Assembly (NCBI GenBank): GCA_025093555.1
Contig: JAIWNF010000183.1
Location: 1-14,731, forward strand
DNA from: Circinella umbellata
Lineage: Eukaryota > Mucoromycota > Mucoromycetes > Mucorales > Lichtheimiaceae
Direction of reading: 5' to 3'
DNA length: 14,731 nucleotides
Position numbers and translations under genes: made by a program. Shown here in pieces: positions 1 through 8,937 of the stretch (position 1 is its first letter; every line of letters begins with the position of its first letter). Below the pieces are notes generated by a model. That model was not told the DNA's origin. It ran no database searches and saw only the letters and a list, made by a program, of their open reading frames with translations.

Positions 1-10
1 TTTTGTATCC

Positions 11-28
11 CTTTTACTTTTACTTTTA
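11..28. repeat. CTTTTA hexanucleotide microsatellite
   Basis: Three tandem copies of CTTTTA followed by a pyrimidine-rich run to about position 40. Simple sequence, no coding signal. Confidence 0.8.
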
Positions 29-60
29 CCTTTTTCTTTTGATTGATTTTTGATAGACTT

Positions 61-165
61 TATAATAAGGGAAACTCTACCACGTGTCAAATTGGGGGGT
101 CGACCGGGATAATATCCCAAGTGGCAGCTACCTTATCTGTAGTAGCCCCACTGTAAAAACATGCC
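61..165. other. Possible terminal/subterminal region of a CACTA-like element
   Basis: This stretch has a dense set of short palindromes: CACGTG at 80-85, GTCGAC near 100, and a perfect 13-base palindrome GGGATAATATCCC at 106-118. At 149-153 the sequence CACTG begins and reads inward toward the tnp2 fragment. CACTA-type transposons typically begin CACTA or CACTG and carry short subterminal repeats. That makes this a candidate 3' end of the tnp2 element. The matching opposite end was not found in the window, so the call is tentative. Confidence 0.25.
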
Positions 166-1191
166 GTGGTTGAGCATTATTATATTTATGATCAAGTCTT
201 ATTTTTTTTATTATTATTTTGTGGCCCTTGTTGTCTTTGCCGTAATTTTTATTTTTCCTGTGCCTCTCTATTACCATTTTTATTGTATCAAGATGTTGTT
301 TTTCAAGATGTTCTGTTGATGATTCCAACGATTTGGACATTGTTTTCTTATTATTATTATTTTTGGTTTTCTGTCCATGGCACCAACAAATGTTCCCCAG
401 GAACACCCTGTTGGACAAGAAGTTCGCAAGAAGGCGGTATCAAGGAATGGTACCTTGGATATGTCACGCTGGAATATCCCCCCAACAAATAAAAGGTGTG
501 CCTTTAACATAATATCACCACTATCCATTTGTATTATCATCCCTTCTTCACATAAATCATTGAGCTCCTTCATAACAGGTTCAAGAAAACTGTTCAGATC
601 AGTTGCTTTGTTCGGTCCTAGAGGAATGCAAACTTAGATCATGTTGCGGTCTTCATAACGTACTTCTTCAGGAAGATTTAAGATCACAAAATGTACAATT
701 GTCATTGTATGTTTCCCTCGTTTGTATACCTGAAAATCATCTGTATATAACGATAAAGCGATATCCATTTTGTTTTGAAATTTATCTTTGATATCCTTAT
801 AAAGGCCACCATCAAAACAATCTCTCATAATGTCTGATGATTCCCGATCGGCATGATACTTCAATAATTCTTGTATGTGTACATTGCTAACAAAGATAGC
901 AAGTTGCTCCTTCAGTGGTAAATATATCATAACTTGATGTGCAATACGTGTTCCACTTTTATATCTTGGAGTACTACAATAATGACAATCCTCACTATCA
1001 TCGTTGTCACTGAACATTGTGCAACCTTTTGAACAAATATCATATTCTACTGGTTCAACTCCATATGCTTTCCATAGAACATCTCGTGACTTGTTGTAGC
1101 TGTATAATGGTGGAAGGCACCCATTGGTATATTGATTGATTCTTGTGATCACAGCATCATAAAGTGTTTTACCCCCGGTCCCTTTGACCAT
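128..1191 (-). pseudogene. Decayed tnp2-family (CACTA/CMC) transposase fragment
   Basis: Read leftward from 1191, this matches the general layout of tnp2/Transposase_21 proteins. It has a short lead-in (LYSYNKSRDVLWKAYG), a cysteine cluster (CSKGC, then CHYCSTPRYKSG), and an RY...YLPL...LLKYH...R block. The expected aspartate-containing strand follows as LSLYTDDFQVY, which corresponds to the tnp2 TDGF motif. A TAA at about 634-636 interrupts the frame (MI, stop, VCIPLGP); the frame is otherwise continuous through KELNDLCEEG and AHLLFVGG to about 480. There a run of six C (478-483 on the + strand) marks a probable frameshift. The alternative frame gives GDIPA, as expected for the family, but with two TGA stops, then continues into an Asn-repeat region (AAT microsatellite at about 350-362). 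The N-terminal part is missing: the fragment stops exactly where the LTR-like repeat begins. It is a dead fragment. Confidence 0.7.
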
Positions 1192-1926
1192 TGTAGCCGG
1201 TGTGGATGTTTTTATATTAAATTTATAAGTAGATATATTTATTCAGCTACAACAGATGCTTATGTATTTTTATAGTGAGCACCAGTAATATTATTGTATA
1301 TTACAACATAATTGTTTATTAAGATTTCTCAAGTTCTTTTGAGATAATATATGTTATGCGATAATGATTTTAATATAATCAAATCTAGTACAGAGATATT
1401 ATGTCTGTATGTATTGAATCTCTATAATGTGAATTCAATTGTTATTAAATTCAAATACTACGTTTAATATGTAGTCAACAAATAAATATATAAAATAAGT
1501 AAGATAATGATCTTAAGCTAATCTCTTGGATAAATAAAATAATTAAAACAACCCAATATACAGTGTTGAGTGATCAATAGAAAATAAATTTAAAATAAAG
1601 TTGATATAACTTCAAATTGATTGAATAACAGATTGATAATTTTTATTTGGTTTAAAAAAGTTGGGGTTTATATATCTTTTACAATTGTTCTGCAGTAACT
1701 TTCTAATGTTACGCAGTTAAATCCGCAGCAACTGTTTAATGTTGCGCAGCTAATACATGTGATTGTTTAATTAATTAATTGGGGGGATATTTATATTAAG
1801 TTGTTGTACAATAGATTGATTCGTGTAAAAGGTAATAGAAATGAGAATATTCTTATATGAATAATTATTCTGAATATTCGTATATAAAAATAGAAAATAA
1901 GAAAAGTTGTTTATGTAAGGGTTACA
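1192..1926 (-). mobile_element. Solo-LTR-like repeat, left copy (inverted relative to the right copy)
   Basis: Nearly identical over its full length to the reverse complement of 13002-13725. Ends are TGTAGCC and GGGTTACA, so each copy has the TG...CA termini and short imperfect inverted ends typical of LTRs. In its own orientation (minus strand) it carries the same TATA-like, tandem-repeat and AATAAA signals described for the right copy. Flanks are ACCAT on the left and CACAC on the right, so no target-site duplication is visible. This copy was therefore probably rearranged or truncated at a flank. The tnp2 fragment ends at its left border. No internal gag or pol sequence is attached. Confidence 0.6.
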
Positions 1927-2238
1927 CACACTCCTGTGGTTGTTTTAAAGTGGTCCCTCACTTTACATTGTTGATATGTAAATAAACAATTGTATTTATT
2001 TTGACAATCTTAATGAATTAAGATTTATATTGAATAGGATAATGAAAAAAAAGGGTAAGATAGAGATAATATAATAAGTTATAATGATATAAGGAATTTA
2101 AGGATAAATATAGATATGTATAATAATAATTGTTTATAGGAATTATATATAAAAATGGAGAATGGATAATGTATAATAATATAAGTACGAAAATGGATAG
2201 TGAATAATATTGTAATAATAAAGATTTTGTAATTTTTT
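1927..2238. other. AT-rich spacer
   Basis: About 310 bases of low-GC sequence rich in ATAATAAT-like runs. I see no ORF of note, no RNA gene and no repeat shared with the rest of the window. Confidence 0.5.
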
Positions 2239-2883
2239 TTAAGTTATTTTAACTGTTGATTTGAAAATTGATATTAATAATTGTTTAATAATAGTAATAA
2301 CAATTATGGTAACGGTTCTTGCTTTAACCATTCTTCTTGGTGTTTTTGTCCTTGTTGTTGTTGAATTAAATGTTCTAGTTCTTCTTGTTGTTGTTTTTCT
2401 TTCTGCCTCATATGCGGCTTCTTGTCTTGGAATCCACGTTCTTGGATTGTAGAAAATTCCTTCTTCCGTTCCGTTTGCTACTAATGTTCCATTGAAACTG
2501 ATGCAAAAGGGTGTAATTGGGTTTGCCAGGTATGCGTCTTGAATTATAGTTTCGATCATTCCAGAGCGATACCAACGTTCGAGATGAGGGTGTTCTGTGT
2601 GTCTTATCTCTGCTTCATTTATCAACTTGATGGTTTTGTTAACCATTTCTCGAATGTTTTCTTGCGTTTGGAGTCTTGTTCTAATAAGTGCTTGTATTTG
2701 CGCCTGTAAACATAGTAATTGAGCTTCTTCATAAGTGGTCAGAACGAAGTCGTAGTCTATTTGAGTATATAGATCTACTATATCTTGTTCTGGGAAAGGG
2801 GTTTCAACTTCCATGGGTTGATGATCTTGATTAATATGCCGAATGTATTGATCGGTAATTTTATTGTCTTGTGGGGATTGCAT
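2239..2883 (-). pseudogene. Unrecognised Gln-rich protein gene with a probable C-terminal frameshift
   Basis: The leftward frame starts at an ATG (2881-2883) and is open for 214 codons. I do not recognise the family. The first 160 residues look like a genuine soluble protein: an acidic start, a predicted helical stretch (QAQIQALIRTRLQTQENIRE), then HPHLERWYRSG and NPRTWIPRQEA. After about residue 163 the listed frame turns into an implausible Thr/Arg-rich and then hydrophobic tail. Shifting frame by one base at an A run (minus strand gaaagaaaaac, about 2395) instead gives a Gln/Glu-rich tail (QQQEELEHLIQQQQ) ending at TAA 2304-2306. The simplest reading is a +1 indel in the A run, which would put the original end near 2304. 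It is unknown whether the gene belongs to a transposon or to the host. Confidence 0.45.
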
Positions 2884-3001
2884 TGTAGATTTGTAGATTA
2901 TAAGGTGTGTAAGGTAGAGTCTAAAGGTATTATGATAATAATGAAGACTTTTATTTTTGTTCGAGTTTTGTTGCCTTTATACAGGATTTTTCAAAAGAAG
3001 T

Positions 3002-3110
3002 TGACCATGGTGTTTTTGATTTCGCTCATGACATTTTTTAAATTGTATATACTTCTTTTATAATCGCGAATGGTGTTTTTAAATTTCGACATGAATATTT
3101 TTTTTAATTG
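3002..3110 (+). repeat. Two degenerate direct repeats left of the Rep/DDE element
   Basis: Two copies of a roughly 45-65 base unit with the core ATGGTGTTTTTNATTTCG, then a GACAT-like box and a T run ending in AAT. They start at about 3006 and 3070. The same unit, in the same orientation, recurs at about 11215 and 11303 on the other side of the Rep/transposase block. The 2884-3370 stretch has no gene beyond these repeats and the promoter-like sequence below. Confidence 0.5.
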
Positions 3111-3284
3111 TGGGGACCAGTCGAGGTTATAGTGATTATGCTCTGATCTATTGGCACTAGTCGGATGGATAGCCAAGGCAAAACGGTATAGCCAAATTAA
3201 TTTTTATTAAATTAATTTATGTATGAATGTCTTGGCATGCATACTTTTAAAAATTTTGAAAATAAAAATTGAATTTTATTTTAT

Positions 3285-3293
3285 TATATAAAA
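3285..3293 (+). promoter_or_regulatory. Candidate TATA box for the Rep gene
   Basis: TATATAAAA lies about 80 bases upstream of the ATG at 3371, a normal distance for a fungal promoter. The background is very AT-rich, so the match alone is weak evidence. Confidence 0.35.
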
Positions 3294-3370
3294 TAACTTC
3301 TCAAAATATAAAGTCAAATTTATTTGTTATATTTTTTAATACTACACATACACAACACTATCAACACAAT

Positions 3371-3610
3371 ATGGACCAAATCAATTTGCTCACATTTATT
3401 ACCATTATGGCTAAATTTGTTCCTATTTTAGGAATAACATTGACGCTCTTGATTGAAAGAGCAAAACATCTTGCTGATAATCATCAGCATATTGAGTCTG
3501 ATCTTCTTGTTACACAATTAAGGTCAGAACTTGAAAAGGACCTTAAGAAGGCTAAAGTAGATAAGACAACGAAGGATGCATCACGCAATAACATCATTGG
3601 AAGAATTTGA
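3371..3610 (+). CDS. Short hydrophobic/coiled-coil module upstream of and in frame with Rep
   Basis: An ATG at 3371 opens a frame of 79 residues ending at TGA 3608-3610. Residues 1-28 are mostly hydrophobic, including a possible membrane-spanning or buried helix (FVPILGITLTLLIERAKHL). Residues 35-70 are charged and heptad-like (QLRSELEKDLKKAKVDK), suggesting a short coiled coil. The frame is the same as that of the Rep ORF, which resumes straight after the TGA. This could be a separate small protein translated from the same transcript, or the original N-terminus of Rep cut off by a nonsense change. No family recognised. Confidence 0.5.
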   Translation: MDQINLLTFITIMAKFVPILGITLTLLIERAKHLADNHQHIESDLLVTQLRSELEKDLKKAKVDKTTKDASRNNIIGRI

Positions 3611-4897
3611 TTATTTGTGAGATTCCTCAAATCCTCAAATCCTCATTTTTCCGATGCAATGTTAGATGGTAACACTTCCAGTGCGGCTACCTCACAGGGT
3701 GATAAAGAATTCCGGTTTCAAAATACTAAGGGACTATTCACATATATTTGTAAGGATTTCCATTTAACGAAAGAACAGGTAATGGAATGGTTTACAAAGC
3801 ATGAACGTATTGGTTACCGAATTGAAAAGGCAATTGCATGTGATGAAATTGCACCAGAAACTGGTGAAAAACATGTGCATATATGGATACAATTAGATGA
3901 ACGATTTGATACTAAAACAGCGCGTAAATTTTTTACTATCGATGGTGTTACTCCAAACATTAAACCAGGTGGTAACCCACAAAAGTCAATTAGTTATTGT
4001 ATGAAAGGAAAGGATTATATTGCTTATAACATGGACCCAAATTATGAAATTAAGACCAGAAAAATGCACCAACAACTTCTTGGTTATAATTTAATAAATA
4101 AAACAATAACAATGACCAAAGCAACACAGATGTATCCAGAATTATTATGGAAATATGACACAGTAAAATCAAATCTAAATAGCTACTTCCATGATACCCA
4201 AATGGAAAATAATCCTGGAAATGAATTATATATGTGGTCCATGTTTGGTATTGAAACGATGTTTGGTGGGAAAAATAAGATACCACAATACTGGATAGTA
4301 GGTCCATCTAATGTTGGAAAGACATATAACATAGATTTGATAGAACAAGGTGGTCATCGAGCATATCTGATGAATAAAGAAAATGATTGGTCAGATTATA
4401 AGGATGATGATTATGACTTCATGTATAATGAAGAAACAGGTTCTGATTTCAAACTAACATTTCTAAACCAAATGTTAGAAGGAACACGATTAAAACTAAA
4501 TGGTAAATTTACTAAGTCAATTACTAAAAAAAAGAATATGCCAATAATATTGAATAGTAATTATATGCCTCATATGTTATATAAGAATAAATCAATATAT
4601 GAACTAGAACCAACTTTAAACCGTTTATATATAATATATGTTGATAAAAATTGTAAAGGACATATTATATGGAATCCATATACAATGAATGTAAAGGATT
4701 ATGAAGAGAAATTTATATATTATGAATACATGGATATGTATGAGGATCTATTTAAAAATGAATATGAAAATGAATACCAAGATCAGCATACATTTATACG
4801 ATATGCTAAGAATAGTGGTCAAGATGGTGTGAAAAAATATACACCAATGGATAAAAGAGCAGAAGAGCTTCAGGAACTAGCTGATTCAGAAGAATAG
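3611..4897 (+). pseudogene. rep-like: CRESS-DNA (gemini/genomovirus-type) replication-initiator Rep, 5' and central part
   Basis: Rolling-circle initiator with all hallmark motifs in order. Numbering runs from the GTG at 3617; the first in-frame ATG is 3659. HUH endonuclease: motif I LFTY (40-43), motif II HVHIW (H86, H88), a gemini/genomovirus GRS-like segment (FTIDGVTPNIKPGG, about 106-119), and motif III YCMK with nicking Tyr127 and Lys130. SF3 helicase: Walker A GPSNVGKT (229-236), Walker B in DYDFMYNEE (about 265-273), motif C ILNSN (311-315). In known viruses such a protein nicks the origin and unwinds DNA. Here it lies in chromosomal DNA beside a transposase, so it is an endogenised or captured gene. 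The TAG at 4895-4897 exists only because the MULE begins at 4897; the frame resumes at 8938. An in-frame TGA precedes it at 3608. Confidence 0.85.
4888..4896 (+). repeat. MULE target-site duplication, left copy
   Basis: AGAAGAATA immediately precedes the left terminal inverted repeat and is repeated exactly at 8929-8937. Nine bases is the classic Mutator-superfamily duplication length. Confidence 0.95.
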
Positions 4898-5680
4898 CAC
4901 GCCCTTATTTCACCCCAACTGGATTTGAAATTTGAAAGTAGTGGCTTAAGTGAAATAAAAAATTATAGGAGTAGAAAAATAATACTAAGAGAAAAAAAAC
5001 CCTTTTTTTTCCATCTTAATTATAACCATCTCCATCACGGCCAACACCTGCAACTCTAATTAACGTATATACGAAACCATTGATCAATATATTAGAAAAA
5101 CACGAGCAAAAATAAAATATAACCTTGTTATAGGATTCAAAGAAAAATACAGAGGTAAAAAAAAAACAGTTTTTTTTCCTTTTTTTTTCTTTTTTTTTTT
5201 TTGATTTAGGCTCCCATAATCACGAACAACAGCTATACAACAAAAACGCACGTTAGAGGTAAATATATGAGAGGCATGACTTATTTTATTTATGGTACAT
5301 CGTGAAATGTAAAGGGGGAATGTATAAAAGAACGCAGATCAAAATGGGACATGGATTAAAAGGACATAGACTTTTTTTTGTATACTTAACTAAAACTTGT
5401 CATTTTTTTTATTCATATAGAGTCGATCGTTCTTTTTTTTACATATGACAACCGCAACAGTACTGCCACGTCATCTATCAAACGAAATAAGATTAGAAGA
5501 ATATGTTTGTGCTTTTTAAATTACTAGAGCAACATGGTTTTTTTTATACATAATTCAGGCACCAAAAATAATAAAAAAAGTAGAATACACGTTTTTCGGT
5601 ATATATAGAATGAAGCAATACATATGGATGGTTTTATTTGTGTGGGATATTATTTAATATGTGATATATATATAATACAT
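4897..5680 (+). repeat. MULE left terminal inverted repeat
   Basis: The outer 153 bases (4897-5049) are identical to the reverse complement of the right TIR. From 5050 inward the match falls abruptly to roughly 75-80 percent, with many transitions and small indels, and it fades at about 5680. The inner part holds long T and A runs. No other gene lies here. Confidence 0.9.
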
Positions 5681-5770
5681 AACTAGTTTGAATCAAAGGG
5701 ATCAATACATATAGATAGTTTTATTTATTAGGATTAATATTTAATATGGAAGATATATATGTATAAAATT
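5616..5770 (+). repeat. Imperfect tandem duplication at the inner edge of the left TIR
   Basis: CAATACATATGGATGGTTTT at 5616 recurs as CAATACATATAGATAGTTTT at 5703, and the similarity continues through a TTTAATATG box in both copies. The period is about 87 bases. The right TIR has only one copy, so this is a left-side duplication. Confidence 0.6.
5762..5768 (+). promoter_or_regulatory. Candidate TATA box for the MULE transposase gene
   Basis: TATAAAA about 80 bases upstream of the ATG at 5849, followed by a pyrimidine-rich tract (about 5792-5830), a common fungal core-promoter arrangement. Weak on its own in AT-rich DNA. Confidence 0.35.
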
Positions 5771-5848
5771 TTCTAAAAAAAAAAACAAGCTTTCTCTCTA
5801 CTGCTATTTTTTTTACAACTCTATTTGTAACATCTTAACTAATTCACC

Positions 5849-8101
5849 ATGGACCAACAAAACAACAACGATTATGAGGTCTATACCGTTCAAAATGTTC
5901 GCTACGCCCTTGCTCATTCAACAGTACCTGGCGTTCTTACCCTTGTTTTAAATGAGCCAGTCCATGTACGTGCCTCTGAATGGAAAGCTTGCTTGGTACA
6001 CATCTCCGAGTTATGCGGAACCAAGTGGGTAACAAAAAATAAAACTCAAGGTGATGGCACTAGAATCAACTATAGTGAGTCATTTATTTGTCATCGGGCA
6101 GGTTCATATACAACTCGACGTGTAGTTCGAACTGGCCAAAAAGACACGAAAAAGTGTGGTTGTTTAGCTCGTTTGAAGATTACGATTTGGAGTAATAATC
6201 CTGAAGAATGTGAAATTAAATTGTTACATGGACATAATAAGAATGATGAAACCATAGCACATATACCTGGTGATATTAAAGATAAAAGCAAACTCTCATT
6301 ATCTCGCGCAACAGTCAGTAGCATTCAGCAACAACTTAAGGACGGCAGAAACTGTCGTGATATTCGCATATCAGTTTTGCGTCAGTTTGAATCTTTAAAT
6401 GATAATACTTCAAATGAAAGTAATATTGCACAAAGAAAAGTGAATTATGACGACGTGTATAATATAATGAATAAGGTATGTTATTATTAATAATAAGATA
6501 GCATTATAAATATGAAAAAGATGATTAAAATATTATATCTATACATATAGTTAAAGCATGAACTCTTCCAGTTTCATCAAAATGACATGATTTCGACAAA
6601 GATCTGGCTTGATGAACATCTTCTTAGAGACAACTATGTCATCTTTAATGGTAATCCATCTGAATACACAAGTAACAACAATATTTTCTCTTTTGGTTTT
6701 ATTTCACCTAAGCAACTCTTGCATCTACAATCAACTCGATCTGTTTGTATGGATGCAACATATAAAATCACCACTCAAATCCATAACATTATGTATACTA
6801 TCGTAATTCGTAATCCACATACAGGAACAGGATACCCTGTTGCCTACATGTTTACAAATAACCATTCTGCAGGTCCTATTCGCCAATGGTTATATTTTCT
6901 GCGTGATACATGTAATATGACGATCCAGCAAATGACTATTAATTGCAGCATCCCTGAAGTAAATGCTATTCAAAATGTTTTTCCATCTGCGAAAATTCAT
7001 TATTGTACATTCCATGTTGTTCAAGCATGGAATCGTAAATTAAAAGAAAAAGTAACACTAGATGGATCTTATAGTCAACAAGAACTTCAAGAATACCACC
7101 ATACAATGATGGATGAATTAAAATCAATTTTACGCGAAGATGATGTTGATACAATGTATAATTTGATTGAAGAATTTAAGATCCAATTTTATGACCAACA
7201 TACATTTCTTGACTATTTTGACCGATTCTGGATTGCAGAGGGCATCATTCAACGTTGGGCTTATGCATTTATTGATCGTGGAAATAGAGCTATGATGACG
7301 AACAACTTTATTGAATCATGGCATGGTCAGCTTAAGGTTAATTATCTTAAACATGTACGCAATAAACGATTGGATCGACTTATCTTTGTCCTGACACATG
7401 AAGTAGAATTTTATTTTGAAAATGAAGAGGAACGTATTTTGAGCAATAATGGTCGTATGGGTCCTTTGGAAAATCAACAATCACGACGACGATTTCGTGC
7501 ATCTCTTGTACCAGCTCGTGAAATTTCGACAATGATCCATAATCCTGAGGGTGAAAACAGTAGTAGCCCAATGGTAGGTAATTGGACAGTAAGAGCATTT
7601 ACTCTTCGTGCAACGCGATCAACTCCTGTATATGATGTAGTCGTCAATAATACCTTACTTATTGAGTCATGCACTTGTCAGGACTTTACTGATAGATGTG
7701 TGCCTTGTAAGCATATTTATTTGTTAAAACGATTTACCAATATGCAGCCATCTTTTGAAGTGGAGCAAAATAATGCCTTAGATGTAATTGTTCAAGCAAC
7801 TCATGTCCAACATGGTGAGCCGAATGAGCTTGAGAGCACTCCAGTTATACAAATTGAACAACATGGTAAAAGTGAAAATGAAGATGTTGATATTCTTGAT
7901 GATGTACAAAGCAACTTGCAGTTTATTTCACAATCGTATACTGCACTCCATCATGATCGCAATCGTGTGTTGAATCTGTCTACAATCTCGCAAGAAGAGG
8001 CGCACCAGTATGCTCAACAAGTCAGAGAGCTAGTCTTACTTCATCAAACAATGCTTCAACGATATGATCGAACTAGACACGACAATACCCAGCGTCAATA
8101 A
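5849..8101 (+). CDS. MULE transposase (FAR1-like zinc domain, MULE DDE core, SWIM finger)
   Basis: Two exons, 5849-6475 and 6551-8101. The intron 6476-6550 (75 nt) has a GTATGT donor and a CATATAG acceptor in phase 0; later AGs at 6556 and 6571 are also in frame. The product is 725 residues and starts in a good context (ACCATGG). Residues 75-140 look like a FAR1/GCM-type zinc-binding region (C81-H82, C103-G-C105, H127-x-H129). The MULE core has first catalytic Asp277 (CMDATYK), the family C-x-x-H at Cys361/His364, and NNFIESWHGQ with the likely Glu464. At the second Asp position the sequence is TINCSIPEVNAI, with Asn340 where an Asp (TDCS) is expected. A SWIM finger follows (CTC...CKH: C583, C585, C595, H597), then an acidic, Gln-rich tail. 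The protein should bind the TIRs and move the element, but Asn340 may make this copy inactive. Confidence 0.9.
6476..6550 (+). other. Intron in the MULE transposase gene
   Basis: GTATGT at 6476 and CATATAG ending at 6550 give 75 nt. Removing it joins two strong coding frames in phase (…NIMNK then LKHELFQFHQ). Without splicing, exon 1 would stop after four more codons at 6488-6490. Confidence 0.75.
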
Positions 8102-8149
8102 CATCATATATAATTTTCTTTTCTTTCTCTCCTTTTTTCTTTCTTTTTT

Positions 8150-8928
8150 TTTATTACTATATATATTATATATCAAACATCTATCCCTCACAAATAAAAC
8201 CATCCATATATATTGTTCCATTTTACGTATACTGAGAAACGCGTTTACTACTTTTTTTTATTATTTTTGGTGCCTGAATTATATATCACAGAAAAGACCA
8301 TGTTGCTCTAATAGTTTAAAAAGTACTAACGTATCCTTTGGATATTATTTCGTTGAATAGACGAGGTAATAGTACTGCTACTGTTGTTGTATGTAAAAAA
8401 AAGGGAGAACGCTCAACTATAAATAAATGAAAAAAAGCAAACTTTTGGGTAAGTACACAAAAAAAAACCGTTATGTCCCTTAAATCTATGTCCCATTTTG
8501 AACTGTGTTTTTTTTATACATCCCCCCTTACATTACACCATGTATTATAAGAGAAATAGGTCGTGCATCTCATATATTTACCTCCAATGCATGTCTTTGC
8601 CGTATAACCGTTGTTCGTCATTATGAGAACCTAAGTCAAAAAAAAAAAACTTTTTTATCTGTTATCTTTTCATCTATATTTTTCTTTAAATCTCATAACA
8701 AGGCTGTCTTTTATTTTTGTTCGTGGTTTTTAATATATTGCCCAATGATCTCGTGTATACATTCATTAGAGTTGTAGGTGTTGGCCGTGATGGAGATGGT
8801 TATAATTAAGATGGAAAAAAAAGGGTTTTTTTTCTCTTAGTATTATTTTTCTACTCCTATAATTTTTTATTTCACTTAAGCCACTACTTTCAAATTTCAA
8901 ATCCAGTTGGGGTGAAATAAGGGCGTGC
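8150..8928 (-). repeat. MULE right terminal inverted repeat
   Basis: Reverse complement of 4897-5680: exact over 8776-8928, diverged inward, and fading near 8150. The 8102-8150 stretch between the stop codon and the TIR is a CT-rich run. Small ORFs on either strand here are by-products of the T runs. Confidence 0.9.
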
Positions 8929-8937
8929 AGAAGAATA
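8929..8937 (+). repeat. MULE target-site duplication, right copy
   Basis: AGAAGAATA directly follows GGGCGTGC, the right TIR end, matching 4888-4896. Confidence 0.95.

Larger units (their letters stand above)
4897..8928 (+). mobile_element. Complete Mutator-like element (MULE) inserted in the Rep gene
   Basis: A 4032 bp element bounded by terminal inverted repeats beginning GCACGCCCTTATTTCACCCC. It is flanked by a perfect 9 bp duplication and carries one intron-containing MULE transposase gene. The long TIRs (about 780 bp each), duplication length and transposase type all agree. It interrupts the Rep reading frame between a Glu codon and a Tyr codon; treating the element as foreign leaves the Rep frame continuous on both sides. 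This dates the MULE after the Rep/DDE element. Confidence 0.95.

Noticed and set aside
8064..8777. Hydrophobic ORFs on the + strand near the MULE right end
   Set aside because: They are Phe/Ser-rich products of T runs in the inverted repeat, with no homology-like pattern.
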